This document shows positions 1 to 13,800 of a DNA stretch of 64,000 nucleotides, piece after piece. The position numbers were made by a program, and so were the translations under genes. Every line of letters starts with the position of its first letter. Within the stretch, counting starts at the first letter, position 1. A model generated the notes under the pieces. The model was not told the origin of the DNA. It saw only the letters and a program-made list of their open reading frames with translations, and did not search any database. The stretch is from NCBI GenBank assembly GCA_948470475.1, contig OX419344.1, forward strand, positions 12,681,304 through 12,745,303, written 5' to 3'. The stretch is from Galaxea fascicularis. Its lineage: Eukaryota > Cnidaria > Anthozoa > Scleractinia > Euphylliidae.

Positions 1-1420
1 CATTGTACCATTCCCGGATAATCCAAGATAACGGTATCCACACAAGACAGGTACCAGCACCCATATGAGGCCTTCCAAGGGGTTTGAGCGACAAGCGACA
101 TTGCGTCAAAATGTGGCGACAATTTGTTACCAAAGTACCGACAGCCGACAGAAGTTGACACGAAAGAAGCGACAATTTGCGAAAACGACAATTTCCTCCG
201 CTGGTCAGGCGACAAAGGTACACAAAAGGATGCGACAAGGCGACAAGACTACCCCCCTTGCAAGGCCTCCCATATGCTATGAACACAGTACCCGCCGTTG
301 CTCTTCACAGCAGTTGGTATTGTAGGTATTTACGAAAATTGCTAATGCATTGACCTTGCCCCAAAATATTTTGGAAAAAATGTGGCCATTGTACAGTTCC
401 TGGATAATCCAAGAAATCCACACAAGACAGGTACCAGCACTCATGTGCTATGAACGCAGTACCCACCTTTGGTGTTTACAGCTGTAGGTATTGAAAAAAA
501 CAAGCCAAAGAAATCTTAGGGGTACCCACCCATTTAGAATCGTATACCCCCCTATTTCTTCAATTAATGTCACCCCTGATGCAGTGCACTTGTACAACAA
601 TCATACATGCAAATTTTGCAGTTCAAGGTTGCTTTTTTCAATAAGAATACCTATTGCTTTTATTCGTCTGAATAAGAAGCAAAGTCCTTTTTCACTTTGG
701 TACAAATGTAGATCAAAAGGTTGAAATAATTATTATACTTGTCTGACAATCACATAAACACATACAAATTAAAACAGCACAGAATATTTAGGTTACCTGT
801 TGCTTGGGTTATTTTTTGTAAGAATTTTGCTGCCTCATAAAATTTTAATCTTTGTCTAAGACAACAGTACACAAACTGTGTTAGTGGTCTTTATAGCCAG
901 CTATAAGCAGAAAAGCATGTTTTGATTAATATTGCTACATCCTAAATTTATGACTTACTTCATTCTGTCTGCTCGAAAGTCTTGAAGAAAAAAGTTTACA
1001 AATTTTGTTTTTGAGAACTTCAAAATGTTTTGCTCAAGGTAGCTGTACCTAGGAACTTTCAAATTATTTAACTTAGCATGATGAGTAGGTAATTTAATCT
1101 ACTCTTACTACAGAGTTTCTTTGCAACAAAGGATTTTAAAATACCTCACCTCTTCTGGCCATAACTGTTTCTTTGTCTGCTGATTATCTGATTGAAGCTC
1201 ATAGTTTGAAAGTCTACGCCTATGTAAATATGGTGATGGTGATCTTCCCTTGGTCCCTTTTAAAACATTTGGTGGTGCTAACATTTTTCTATGGTTCCTT
1301 TCATGAGATATAATAATTTTCATCAAGCATCCTAACTGTTTTGTTTCTTCTGTATGCTAATTTTTATATGGCAGGTGGAGATTTCCCAATGATCAACTTG
1401 TCTCAGAGTATTAATAATTG

Positions 1421-1847
1421 ATGTGTTTTAAACAAGAGTGCAGGTGTTAAGGAACTATAACATGTTTTGAAAGAATGAATTATTATCACTATTAAAATTG
1501 GTTTGTTCACTGTGATCGATCTCTGTGCTTAGCTTGCGTTGACAGGACTGTTCAAGTTTGTGCTTTAATTTTGAAACTTGTGTGCCCTTTCACATTTTTT
1601 ATCTTTCTAGCTTGATCAGAAAAGGTTCTTTGACATCTTGTGAGGAAGAATTGAGAGAGGTAGGTAATTTTTGAAAAACTACACTGTACTTATTTAAAAT
1701 GTAGAACTTTTTTCCTAACATTGAAAGTAACATTTAATTCTTTAGGTATAACACCTGTACAAAGTTGTGTATTGCATTCTTGGTTTCCATGTGACATCAT
1801 AAAAACTAAAATTAACCCTTTCACTCCCAAGGGGTTCTCCATTGACA

Positions 1848-1891
<44 letters not shown>

Positions 1892-4800
1892 ATTTGGCAC
1901 TATCGGGAGTGAAAAGTAAACAGACTTTTCAGTTTTTATCTATATCGGCTTGCATGCTTTGAGCTTGGTAGTATGCTGCGCTTTGTTTTGAAAATAGAAC
2001 AGTTTGAATTTCAGATTTTTTTACAGTGCATGGCATAAAGATGGATGCTGAAAATGTCATGTACATGAAAACGTTGATTCACCTTGTTTTTTTCAGGTCT
2101 GTACAACCAATAGATTAAGAGGAGTGTCTTTTGTAACACGTACAGTGTTTCTAATGGTTTATGGCCACCATATTGGTGTCTCCATACTATTCTCTGTAAT
2201 TTTGAGTGATACATTTTGCTGAATAATTCAAGTACAGGATATCACAGCCAAACTTTGACTGGTTGTTTATTTGAAAAATGTATTACTTTTGTACAATAAA
2301 TTATCTCAATTTCTTGACTTTATTTTATTGAATGATTGAATGTGGCATACATGTATGAAAAACAAGAATGTATTATCAGCTTTGTTGGACAAAACTGTGA
2401 GACTTATAACTTATTTATAATAAATTATTATTGCTGTGCATTAGTTCATGTATGTCTACAAACCTATAATAATTTATTATTATATAGGTTTTCACCTTCT
2501 CATTCAAAGATGCCATCAAAAACTCTAAGGGTACACTATGTTCTTTCACCTGTAAAGTCTAAAACATTATGTTTTTTAGATATTGTCAGGAGTTTTTATT
2601 GTTTCTTCCACTAGATGTACATAAACTGTATTACATTGTATTGGATAATGCAATTTTGTTGTTTAGAATTTATTGTGAAAATTCTTTCATTTTCAAACTA
2701 TATGATTTTCAACCTAGTATTCAACCACAGATCTAGGCTTAAGTACAAGTGGCAGCTTCCAATAGCAAATTTTCCTGACAGAAGCTTTGCTGAAGTCTTT
2801 GTTAGCTATTTGTAGCTACAGGTGTATAGAGATTACATGTACATTTTATTCATTTGAGGTAGAGGAAAATCAATGCACTGTCGAATTACTCAGAATCAAA
2901 ATTAATCCAACAGTAGTGAAATGGGAACTCAAGATATCTTTAATTGACACATCTTCATTTCTTTCAAAAAGAAATACATAAATCTATGACGGGATTTTGA
3001 ATACTGCATAGTAGAAATAGAATAGAACAGTCTGGTGTGAATGAAACTGAAGTAAATTATTGGCTCTCAGAACTACTTGTAATAAATCAATGTACAGGTA
3101 TTAATTTTTTTTTATATTTTTGCAGCTGATGCGGCAGATAGATCTCATGGTCACCGCCAAGAAAGCAGAATGGGAAAATCACATGCATGCTGTACAGATT
3201 CAATTGGACAAGAAAAACAAGGAACTGGAGTTTGTGAAAGACCAGTTGGAGCACAAGAGTCAGGAGGTAAAAATACATTCTACCTCTGCCATTTCCCTCT
3301 TCATAAACCATTACAGTTGTAAATAATAATATTATAATAATTATATCATTATTTATATCTCTCCAATCTGAAGACCACAAGTTCAATGTCATTGTCTGTT
3401 GTTAAATCACTACCCTGAAAAATTTTAGTCAGTCTATCCTACATAATTTTATATTTTATCATAAAATATTAAATTACATTTTTGTTACAGGAAGTTAACT
3501 AATATAATTATCAGGATAGACTTTGATTTGATTGAAATGTTTTCACAAGTAGAATTCTGTTTATGACCTGTCTTCTTTTAATTTATAGGTTGGAAGGCTA
3601 CAGCAGAAAGTGGAAGAAATGGAAATGACCCAAAGAGATTTAGTTGCTGAGTATGAGGAACATGTAATGCATCTAAAAGAGGAGGTGAAAAGAAGAGTAA
3701 AATAACTACATTTCTTTGAATTAACAGCACTTTCTAGATAGTGACCTTTCCTCTTTGAATATGATACCTTGCGGCCAAAATAAAACAAAGAGAGGGATTA
3801 AGATCTCGTTTTGCCAAGTTTATGTGTATTAAGCTTATAACAACAACTGTGTTGACATGTGATTGCCACGTGGGTCCAGATGTCATGATCATAAACCTAG
3901 TAGAATACCTGTGTAACAGTGAAAATGACTGTCACAGAAAAGCAGAGAACTAAGTGTGATTTATCAGTGTTTCATGTTGGATCACTGCTGTCTCAAAATT
4001 GTATGTCATTCATTTTAATAGTACGATTTATTATTGCTGGCATTTGTTATGCTGTCTGATATTTGAGTGTCACGCTAGACATGCATATGCTACAACGAGT
4101 TGCAAAAATACTTGAGACACTGTACGCCATTTGGCCTTGAATGACGTTTCCATGATCTTCCGCTTTCCCTCCCCCTCCCCCTCTTATCAAAGTTGTTAAC
4201 GGCGCAGCACCATGCTCGAAACTTTGAGGAACAACTTTGAAAGGGGGAGAGGGAGGGGGTGAGTATTGCATGTCACAGATTTGTTAGCAGCAGCGTTTTA
4301 GAGAAAGAAGAGACGTTTTTGATGGCGAATGTCTCAACAATTTTGCAACTGGTTGTAGCTCTTAGAAGCAATCACCCTAACCACCCTCATAAGGTCAGAC
4401 TCATCTCTGCTCTCACCAATGCATATAAGGTCTCTTTTTCCCACTTGTTATCCCCCTTTGGAGAAGCCTTTCCTTGTCTGCTGCTGAGTCTATTACTGCC
4501 TTTCAAGCAAATGCTTTGCCAACCATAATTGCAAGACAATGTAAAGATTTACATGTTGTAAATACTTTAATTTAGGCATTTATTTATTTTTGCCCCCTTT
4601 TCTATTTTGCCACTGACTGTTTTAGTATCCTGTAGTCTCAGGACTTCTAGGATTATTAAATATGTATGTATGTATGAACATAAAGCCATTCTCAGGGTAT
4701 CTGTGTGCTATTAGAAGTATCATTGATTCAAAACTTTTTACAGTATTTCCAAGGAGTACTTGCAAGTGGTGAGGTTTATGAACTCAAAGGATTGCATGTT

Positions 4801-7800
4801 CTTTAATATGACATAAATGAATTTAATTGCGTTCATTTGCCTCTTGGAAGTCCAAGTGAAGGCCAATATGGCCTCTAGTTATTGAAATAATTATGGATAT
4901 AACCACTCTCCCTCTTCACCTCAGCTAGTCACTGGTATTTAACCACAGACTGCCAGTAGAATAGTAGAAAACCTGTTCAATTTAGGCTTAACTATTCAGA
5001 TACATGTTGCTTTGATTTGTAAATCTATACCTTTTTGATATCATTACACTTAATTTTAATTTTGTATGCAATTTGACCTGAACTATTTGTTATAATAAGC
5101 ACCTACAGCACACCCCTGTAACTGGAAAGTAATGACTTAGTTTTCAGGTTAGGTTGGGAACCAGTTATAAAAACCAACAAAGGTTCTGCGATAGCTGGGA
5201 GCTGGGGAATATACTCAGCTGTCAACTCAATTTTCCTGGCTGAAAATGTGTAATATGGATTCTTCTAAACCTGCTTGTGAACTGCAATCCTGGTTTCTCT
5301 TTCAGTTTTGAAATCACACTGAAATCCTAGCTCTACTAAATGTCTGGGTAAATGTTCAAAGTTCAGTAATAATATTATCATGACAGGTTTAAGTTATGCT
5401 GTCAGCACTGCTTTAAACAAGGGAAGCAACATGTCTCCTTTTCACAACATTCTCAACTGATGCATTTTTCAGGTTGATAATCTGAAATATGAACATGACA
5501 AACTTCAAAAGAAAGGCATCAAGCAGAATGCACAGGTGGAAAAAGAAAGAGACCAGGTTGGGTAGTGGTTTTATCTGGAGTGAGAATTCCACTATTATTA
5601 ACCTAAAGAGACATTTTTTTATGGTTATTAATCTGGTTTGGTGATACTTTACAATAAATCATAAATTAATCGTAAAGAATGTGTATAGTTTGTGCACTTT
5701 ACAGTTAATAATAATTGTAGAATCTGCCAAACCCACTTAACAATCGTGAGTTATAAGCCAGGTCTAGCTCAGTGTGAAAACTCTGATTATAATAATAAAG
5801 GAACTTTTGGGTAATACTTTTAATTTTGCTCCAAAATTGCTTCTAGACATAGTGCTGTATTTTTAGCTGTTTTGCCGTAGTTTTCTAGAAAACAGAAACC
5901 AAAAATATGTTCTTTTGCTGAAAACCAAAGGTCAAAGAAACCAATATTATTACAAAGTTATTTGTTTCATTTTTGGGCCAGGTTTCCTGTATTTTCCAGA
6001 AAACTAAATGCAAAAAAAGTGGGATATAAAATATACGGCAATGTTTACCTCATGAAAACAGGCCTGCATGTGAGCATTAAATCAACAATTTTTGAGCAAA
6101 ATTTATTAAAAACAAAAGTCTGAAATGGCACTTACAGTAGCATAAGATGTGTTATCCCCAGGCCATCAATTAAATTGTGTTTTTGCACTTGGATTTTCTC
6201 CATAGCTTTTGGCAGATCTTAAGTCTAGAGATTCAGAGGTGGATAAACTAAAGGACAGAGTAGAGGTAACAAACTGCATGCATTCTCCGAAGGTTTTAAA
6301 ATCCTGAGCTTTAATCTGAAAACGTTTGGTTAAATTTAACTTGGTGGAATTAAAGTTAATTTGGTACAGTTGTACATTTACATGTCATTGGTCATTGTGT
6401 TGGTTTTTTACAAACTGTAGGAATACCGAGCCAAGATGCTAGAGTTGGAAGGAGGGAGGAAAGCACGAGATGACCGTATCAGAGGACTGGAAAATCAGAA
6501 AAAGGCCTTGATCGAGAAGAGCGATTTGATGCAGGTATTTTCAGTTCATAAAAATAGTTTTCTTTGATGACTTCATTACATTTATAACTGATTTGGGTCT
6601 TACAGCCATACTTGGTCACTACCTACATGACTGTATAAATAGGAGATTCAACTGTCTCTTCCTTTATGGTCACCCACATGGTGTAGCTCTAAAGTTATTT
6701 TGATTGACTTGTTTAACTACATACAGTGTATTTATCTTTTGTTTTTTCATTGTACACTTCGATTTTTACAGTACATGTAAATAAATGTTGTTGTTGTTAT
6801 GAGTATTATACCCAGTTAGGTTGGAACTCACTGTACTGCACTGTACACTGTGCAGGTGTGGGTGTAATTTCCTGTTTGAACCATGGTTGGAGTGTACGAC
6901 TGGTGTTTGTCGTGTATTTTTCTTTGCCCCATCTTTGTTCTTGGTTAAAATGGCTGTGAACCTTCAAATGTCTTAGTTCTAATATTGATTAATTAATTTA
7001 TTTAGTTATTGGTTCATAATAATGTTGGAAATCACCAGAGTTTACCCAACACTAGTCATGTCTCAATAATCTTTTATTCGTCACAAAGTTCACTATAAGT
7101 CTCGACCGTCACCGAACACGTTCTCTCTCTACTCTCAATTACAGATCATTTCTTATTCCAAATGTATTCTATGATCACGTGATTAACTTGTCGCTCAAGC
7201 TTAGTTACATTGATCTGATTGGCTGTTTATTGCTGTCACGGTTCTTGTGACGATATGAATTTCCTTTCCGTCATGCACCTATAAGTAACACAGCTATAAA
7301 TCTTTAACAATAATTTATTAATATGATTTTCTCTCTTAGCAACAATTGCTAGGATACCAAGCACAGCTAAACAAAAGGAGGCAGATGATGGAAAACCTTG
7401 AACGTGATCATCAACAGGAGATGGCCGAGTTGCATTCTCAAGTAATGTTGTCCAGAAATCACACTCTTTTTTAACTAATTTTAACTCAGGGGTTAGTGGT
7501 GAATTCCCTGGTTAGCATGTGCAGACTTTAGATGTAGGACATCAGGTCTAAAGGTTGTTGGTTCATGGCCCTACCTTTTTCTCCACTGGGTGTTGTTTCT
7601 CCAGTAATAACTAACACTTTGTTTTAAATAATTGATAATTAACCAAGAGATGTCTTCTTACTGTACTAAGGCTTGTACAATTATTGTAAGTGTTCATCAT
7701 TCCATCCAGGGGTGTGGCATCAATCCCTGCAGCTGTGGCTCGTCATTATGGCACTCTTTCTGGCTTACACTCTAAAAGGCCCAAGCATTTGAGATAATAC

Positions 7801-10800
7801 AAAGTACACCACAATTTTATAACCCAAGATATTATGTCAACTGCTTTCTCCTACTGGAAGTCAGATACAATTACAGTTGTAGTCACAGAGTGATTTAAAA
7901 TGACAAGTTAATTATGATGTGATTGTAGCTTGGCCGTGTAAAGGATGAATGCGATGGAACTGAGGACACTGTTCAACAGTAAGGATTGGATTTTTCTTCA
8001 TTGGTTTTATTAGTAACAAAAGCCGCCAAAAAATTTCAGGTGGTTTTGAATTCCCATTTACCATCTTCTTTTCTTTTTTTACTTTGCAAGAGTTTTATCT
8101 TAACATCCTGGTTATTGTCGGGGATCCATATTCGCAGTTGTCCGGTTGTCCCAGACAACTGCAATCTGGCACGGACAACTGAGGTAACTTTGAAAGTCGT
8201 CCATTCGATGAGTGAGGTTTTGCTCAACCACAAAATATTTCCAAAAAATTCCTATTCTATTAAGCTATTAATTTATCATGTACATTTTAGCTGTGTTTGG
8301 GTACTTCTCACTCACTTAAAATGTTAAGAATAACGGAGAATAACACACAACTTTTTGTCTGCAATGAAATCATAAGTTTGGGCGCCATCTTTGTTAGTGC
8401 AGTTTTTTCCACGAAATAATTGCAGGCTCAGCTTTCATGTTGTTAACGCTGGCGTTTTTTTAGAGCGGGCCATTCACTATTGTTTCTTTAATTCTGCACT
8501 TTTGACTGGACAACTCCAAATTGGAGCCGGGCAAGTAGGCCATCAGGCTTACTCACCTGGCTGATCACTCAGAACAAAAAAGAAATATGGATCCCTGATT
8601 GTTCACACTTATGTCATTATTGATGGATACTCTGAATTAATAAATGTGTACTTCGTGTTATGGTGTTCGGCCTTAATATTTCACTATGGATGGGTGTGCC
8701 CATGTTCATACTTACATGTAATGCACAAAACTCTAGAGGTACGTGGAAAAGTAGACTCTAAATCTTTGAAGGATTTTATTAGTCTTTTCTGCTTTCCTTC
8801 AGGTTAAAGAGTTCTTTGGAAGAAGCTCTGGCATCAAACAGAGAACAAGCTTCTGAGATTGCTAACCTGCAAGATGAACTCAGAAAAATTCACTCATCTT
8901 TTCAGGTAAGACATGATTTTACCAAGAAAACTATTGAATAAATACCGGGAAAGGGGTAACAATTCATTTCCATTTCTGTACCTCCTCGTTGGTACATACA
9001 GGTATTGCACTGACACCATTTCTACATCTAGCTCGTGACAGTGATCTTATTTGTAGAAAAGACAAATAATGTCACAGCAACTTTTCTGGGAGTATTTCCA
9101 GCCATTTTCGCCTCTCTGACATTTTATAGACATGCCAGCTTATCAGATATTAGCAATTAAATTGACTTGTTACTCTGTACATCTTGCTGGTAGTCAGTTG
9201 GTTGTTGTTTTTGGTGCTTTTTTTTTAAATTTTGGTTGTGATAGTTTGCCCCAAGAGCACTATCACTCATCAATGGGGGCTTACTTTACTTACTTTAAAT
9301 TATTATGGAGTATACAAACTACAACAAAAAAGGATACGATGTTTGGTTTCATCAATAAAATTTTGAACAAATAAAAATGATTTCCTTTTCTATTTTGTTT
9401 TGACATATTGAAAGTGAAATTCCCAATATTGATATATTAATGACTTTCAAGACTGCATACCTCTTATTGCAGTGCACCCTGTGTACAGTGAAGGCTTCAA
9501 GGCTTTAATTCTACAACTATAACAAATCTGAAGTGGTAATAGCACATGGAGTTTGCACTCTTCTTAGAGGAGTTCCCTGCTTCCTATCGTAGCATGACAT
9601 ACCAGTATCTTATTAACCAAGCGGGATGGCCATACTGGGAGAATATCAGCCCGAGGTCTTGACAGTACGGACCGAGCGTAGCGTAGGAAGCAGGGAACGC
9701 CTCTAAGAAGAGCAAGCTTGGTTAATAAGGGAGTTATTACACGACTGAAGACAACTCGGGAACAACGCGGGATCATTGAGGACAATACCCGGTCCAATAC
9801 TTAGAGAATATCGGACTGGTAATAGGGCAATCTTATTGATCGATTTTAGTTATTGGCCCTCTGACTGTCTAAGTCGTGTGATAATCATTGTTATTTTTCA
9901 CTATTTGATAATGATGTTGTTAACCAAGTAAAGAAGAGTTAAATCTCAACTGCTTCAATTACCCTTAATTTCCTGTATCAAGTGCAGTGTTTGTGTAACA
10001 CAATAATTAATAGTTGGTACTCTTTAATTGGGTCAAATTTGTCTTTTTAGCAACTTGAGGAACAAAATGCTCATTTGCAGTTGGAACTCCAAGCAAGAGA
10101 TGATCTGATTAGGGTAAGCATGTTTTGGCCTGAGTTCGCTTTATTTGTTCAGCCTGAGATTCCTTGAATTCAACAAATAGGTTCAATACTAACTATAGAA
10201 GGCAAGAATGCACCATAAAATGTATGACACTTGGAGTCTGTAATTAAAGAATTTAACACCTGTGTCGCAAATGGAGGTTCGGTGCTCAAGGATCTGGGGA
10301 CTGGTACCAACGACCCAACCCCCGGTCGGTGGAACACCCCATAAGCCTGCCCTACCCGCAACCCAGCCACGAGCCCCGCCCGACACCCCAGACCCCAAAA
10401 CAAGCACCCGTCACACTGAACCATAAGTTCAATGGAAAAAACAATCCCCAATAGGGAGAGGAGGGAGGGGAAATACTCGAAAGCCCCGCAAACGCCAACA
10501 CACCAAAACGCTGAGCTAAACAAAACCACGAGGACATGCGACGGCGCACGCATAATGTGCAAAACGAACCCCTGACCGCTCGAACTGCCAGAAGACGCCA
10601 CAGAGAGGCCCAACATGCAAATAACACATGCACACGCTAAATAACGCAGCAGGCAACGCCTCCAAAATACTAATAACGCACTAACGTTAACGCCACGCAA
10701 TGCCACGCCACGCCACAACAAACAGAGCAACTTGCTCCTAGTCGTTAACTAAGTTAAATTGCATTTAACCCTATAAAATAAATAGAAAAAAGCAAATTAA

Positions 10801-13800
10801 AGTATTTGTGTTATCATTGAAGTCATAATACATACTTTTCCAAACTTTTGTTTCTTGACCAACCAATCCTTTATAATAGAGAGTAAAGACCCCCGCAAAC
10901 GACGAAACATTGTTGTGGAAACATTGTGACGAAACTTTGTTACCTAAAATGTTTCCCTGTTTGCGCGCACGCGTTTGTTGCAGAAGCAAAAATGTTTGTG
11001 AATGTTTCAGAAACATTTGCTTCCTTGACAAATGTTTCCTCATTTGTGCAGCAAGGCAGCCAAACTTTTTTTTCTGCCTCCTGCTCATTTGTGCACCGAA
11101 GAAACATTTTGGGAAAGAGTGTTTTTGCAACGTTTGCGGGGGCCTTAAGGGATGCAAAGATATGCCGTTTAACTATTTCTCATACTTACTAAGTCAGTCA
11201 GTCACTCAAACACTCTAGAAGGCATTACTATTGCTTTGACATGATTTATCCACTTCTCAGCCTTTTGGATTAAAAAATTAATGTTGGCACCTACTGAAAA
11301 GTTTTCGTTACTTCCCTTTTAGCACAGATGTCAAATGTGCTGTCAAGAGTAAATTTGTTCACTTTGGGCTAATGTTTCACAAACATAGTCTCCATTACTT
11401 TTAGTACTGATTTGTATTACATTGCATAATTACAGGAGGCAGAAGAAGATCAAAGGCAACATTCAGAAGATGTGTCTAAACTGGAACACAGTTTGATCAT
11501 GAAAGATGAAGTTATCAGGTGTGGTGATTGTGGAAATTTTGTGTTCGATAGCTCTTGAGGTTATGGGGCTATTTTAACATTACTGGTTACTTTTAATCAG
11601 GAATGATTCACATAAACTGGATTGACTTGTAACCTGTATAATGTTGTGGTTCAATTTTATCCTTGGTTTAAATTTAACTTTCCTTTGTTTTGAGTTAAAA
11701 AAAGGAAAATAAAATTTAAACCAAGGATAAAATGCAACTCCAAGTGAACAAGAGAATCAATCCGAAATAGTTACATGAATTGATTAATCAGACTTTAATT
11801 TTTTTTCTCCATTCACTTTTAGACAGTTGGAGGAAGAAGGCAGACGAACAGAAAATATTGAAATAAGGAGACTAAAGGAGGATCTTAGGACAAGCCGAAT
11901 AGAAATACAGTGAGTTGCTTTCCACTAACTTTACTACAGTGTTCAACCTAAACTTTTTACAAACTCGCATGAGTTGGTGGAGTCTAAAATATACTAACCA
12001 CATGGTGTCATTTGGTGGCCAAGTATCGATCGCCTCTAAAGACCAATATTGCAGTTACCGAGCTTTTATCAGATTATTTTCTTTTTTCTTTCCTTTTTTG
12101 GGATCAACTGAATTCAGACCTGGTTGAACCTCTTTTCATCAATACTATCTACAAAACCTCTTCGATCATAAGTATCCGAGTGGCCAACGGTTCTCTAACC
12201 GAAACTAGATTTCTTCTAGTCCTGGGCTAGTGGATTAGTGCTAACGTCGAGCTTTTTTTTTTTCTAGTCGCATTTCTATTTCAACCCACCCCTCACTCCC
12301 AGTTTTCTCCTCCTTCTCCTTCCTGTAGATTGTTCAAAAGACAAAATAAACCCCATTTTTCTACCGGTTTGTAACCAATCATTATCTTGTGTGTTGTCCC
12401 AAGTAAGATTTTCGGTTCACATGTCGAAAAACTGAACGGATTAACGTTATCTCTCCAATACTGTCTCCGTCCACGGAATATTGTCAACAAACGTGAAGCG
12501 ACAGGCGGTCATGTGCTCATTGAGAAAGCAACCGGTTCTCTGTAACATGTTTTGTTATGCAGGCATTAGCTACATGCCTTTGTTTCATGATGACTTTGTT
12601 TTTTGTTGTTTGGGGAGGCCTTTATTCTTTCAAGTGTGAGAAAAATCTCGGGATGTGCCTTAAACTTCTAAAGCATTTTTGGAGGATAACTCTAACAGTT
12701 TGCTACAGAAAATATCGAATCCACAGTCATTCAATTTCTCTACCATTATCCTCTCAGACTTAAACAAACTGAGGAAATGACTTAATGTGTTTGCTTAATG
12801 AGTTAAGTGGTGAATAAGCATCTATGTTAACTTTTTAAAAGATTGAACTGACATTCGACGCGCATGAAATGAGTGGTTTTTGTTACCCTGGCAATCGACA
12901 ATTTTATTGATAACTTTATCGGAATAGCATATTAACAGGAGTTCCTCGGAACGTTTCCTCAAATACTTCGAAATCTAGTTAACGTTGCCCGTATAGGTTT
13001 TTTGTCTTCCACGTCGTCCTCCACGTTAAAAAACACCGATAAGTAAAAAAAAGCAAGCTTCAAGTAGGAGTCGACGATTCACAGCCGCTATGGGGAATTT
13101 GACAAATGGCGCGAACGATATTGTCGGATCCGGGTCCTCTCGATCTTCATTTACTTTCCCAGCGATCGTAGCGATCAAATGGATACCATCAATCGCTACG
13201 ATCGCTGAACTATTTGTTTTTCAGCAATTGCAATTATCATAACGATCGTAGGGATCATATGGAAACCAGCCTTAATTGATCCTGTGTCATCGCCTTCCTT
13301 TCAAGTGATACGAAAGTTATCACTTCGCGAGGCTGGCTTAAACGTTTAAAGAAATATTGCACCCATTATGAAATTTACCGTAACGGTGAAAGGGTGCTTT
13401 AGGCTGTTTTAACTTTGATGATTTCAATAAGCGTGCTTGACGTGCTGTCTCGTAGTTACGGTATATTGATCGTTGCTGTGTGCATGTTGGGATCTTTTTG
13501 GGATGGGATGTGGTTTTAGGAATGTTATAATTATTTTTCAACTGTTGATAATGATACATATATACTGAAGCTATTAACATAAGCTGTCAGATCTACATGT
13601 ACACAAACAGACTTAAAGGAAAACTAGCATGAGCTGCGCATGCTCCCGCTGACGCTCAAACTTGAAAAAGATTAGGCTAAGATTTTTCAAGTTGAACCGT
13701 GAAAGCAAAATGGCGTCCTCAAGTGGGGGATTCGGCCTTGGTCATGGTGGTCGGAGAGACAATCCTGGTCGAAAAAAGATAGCTCTAACCGATCGCGAAG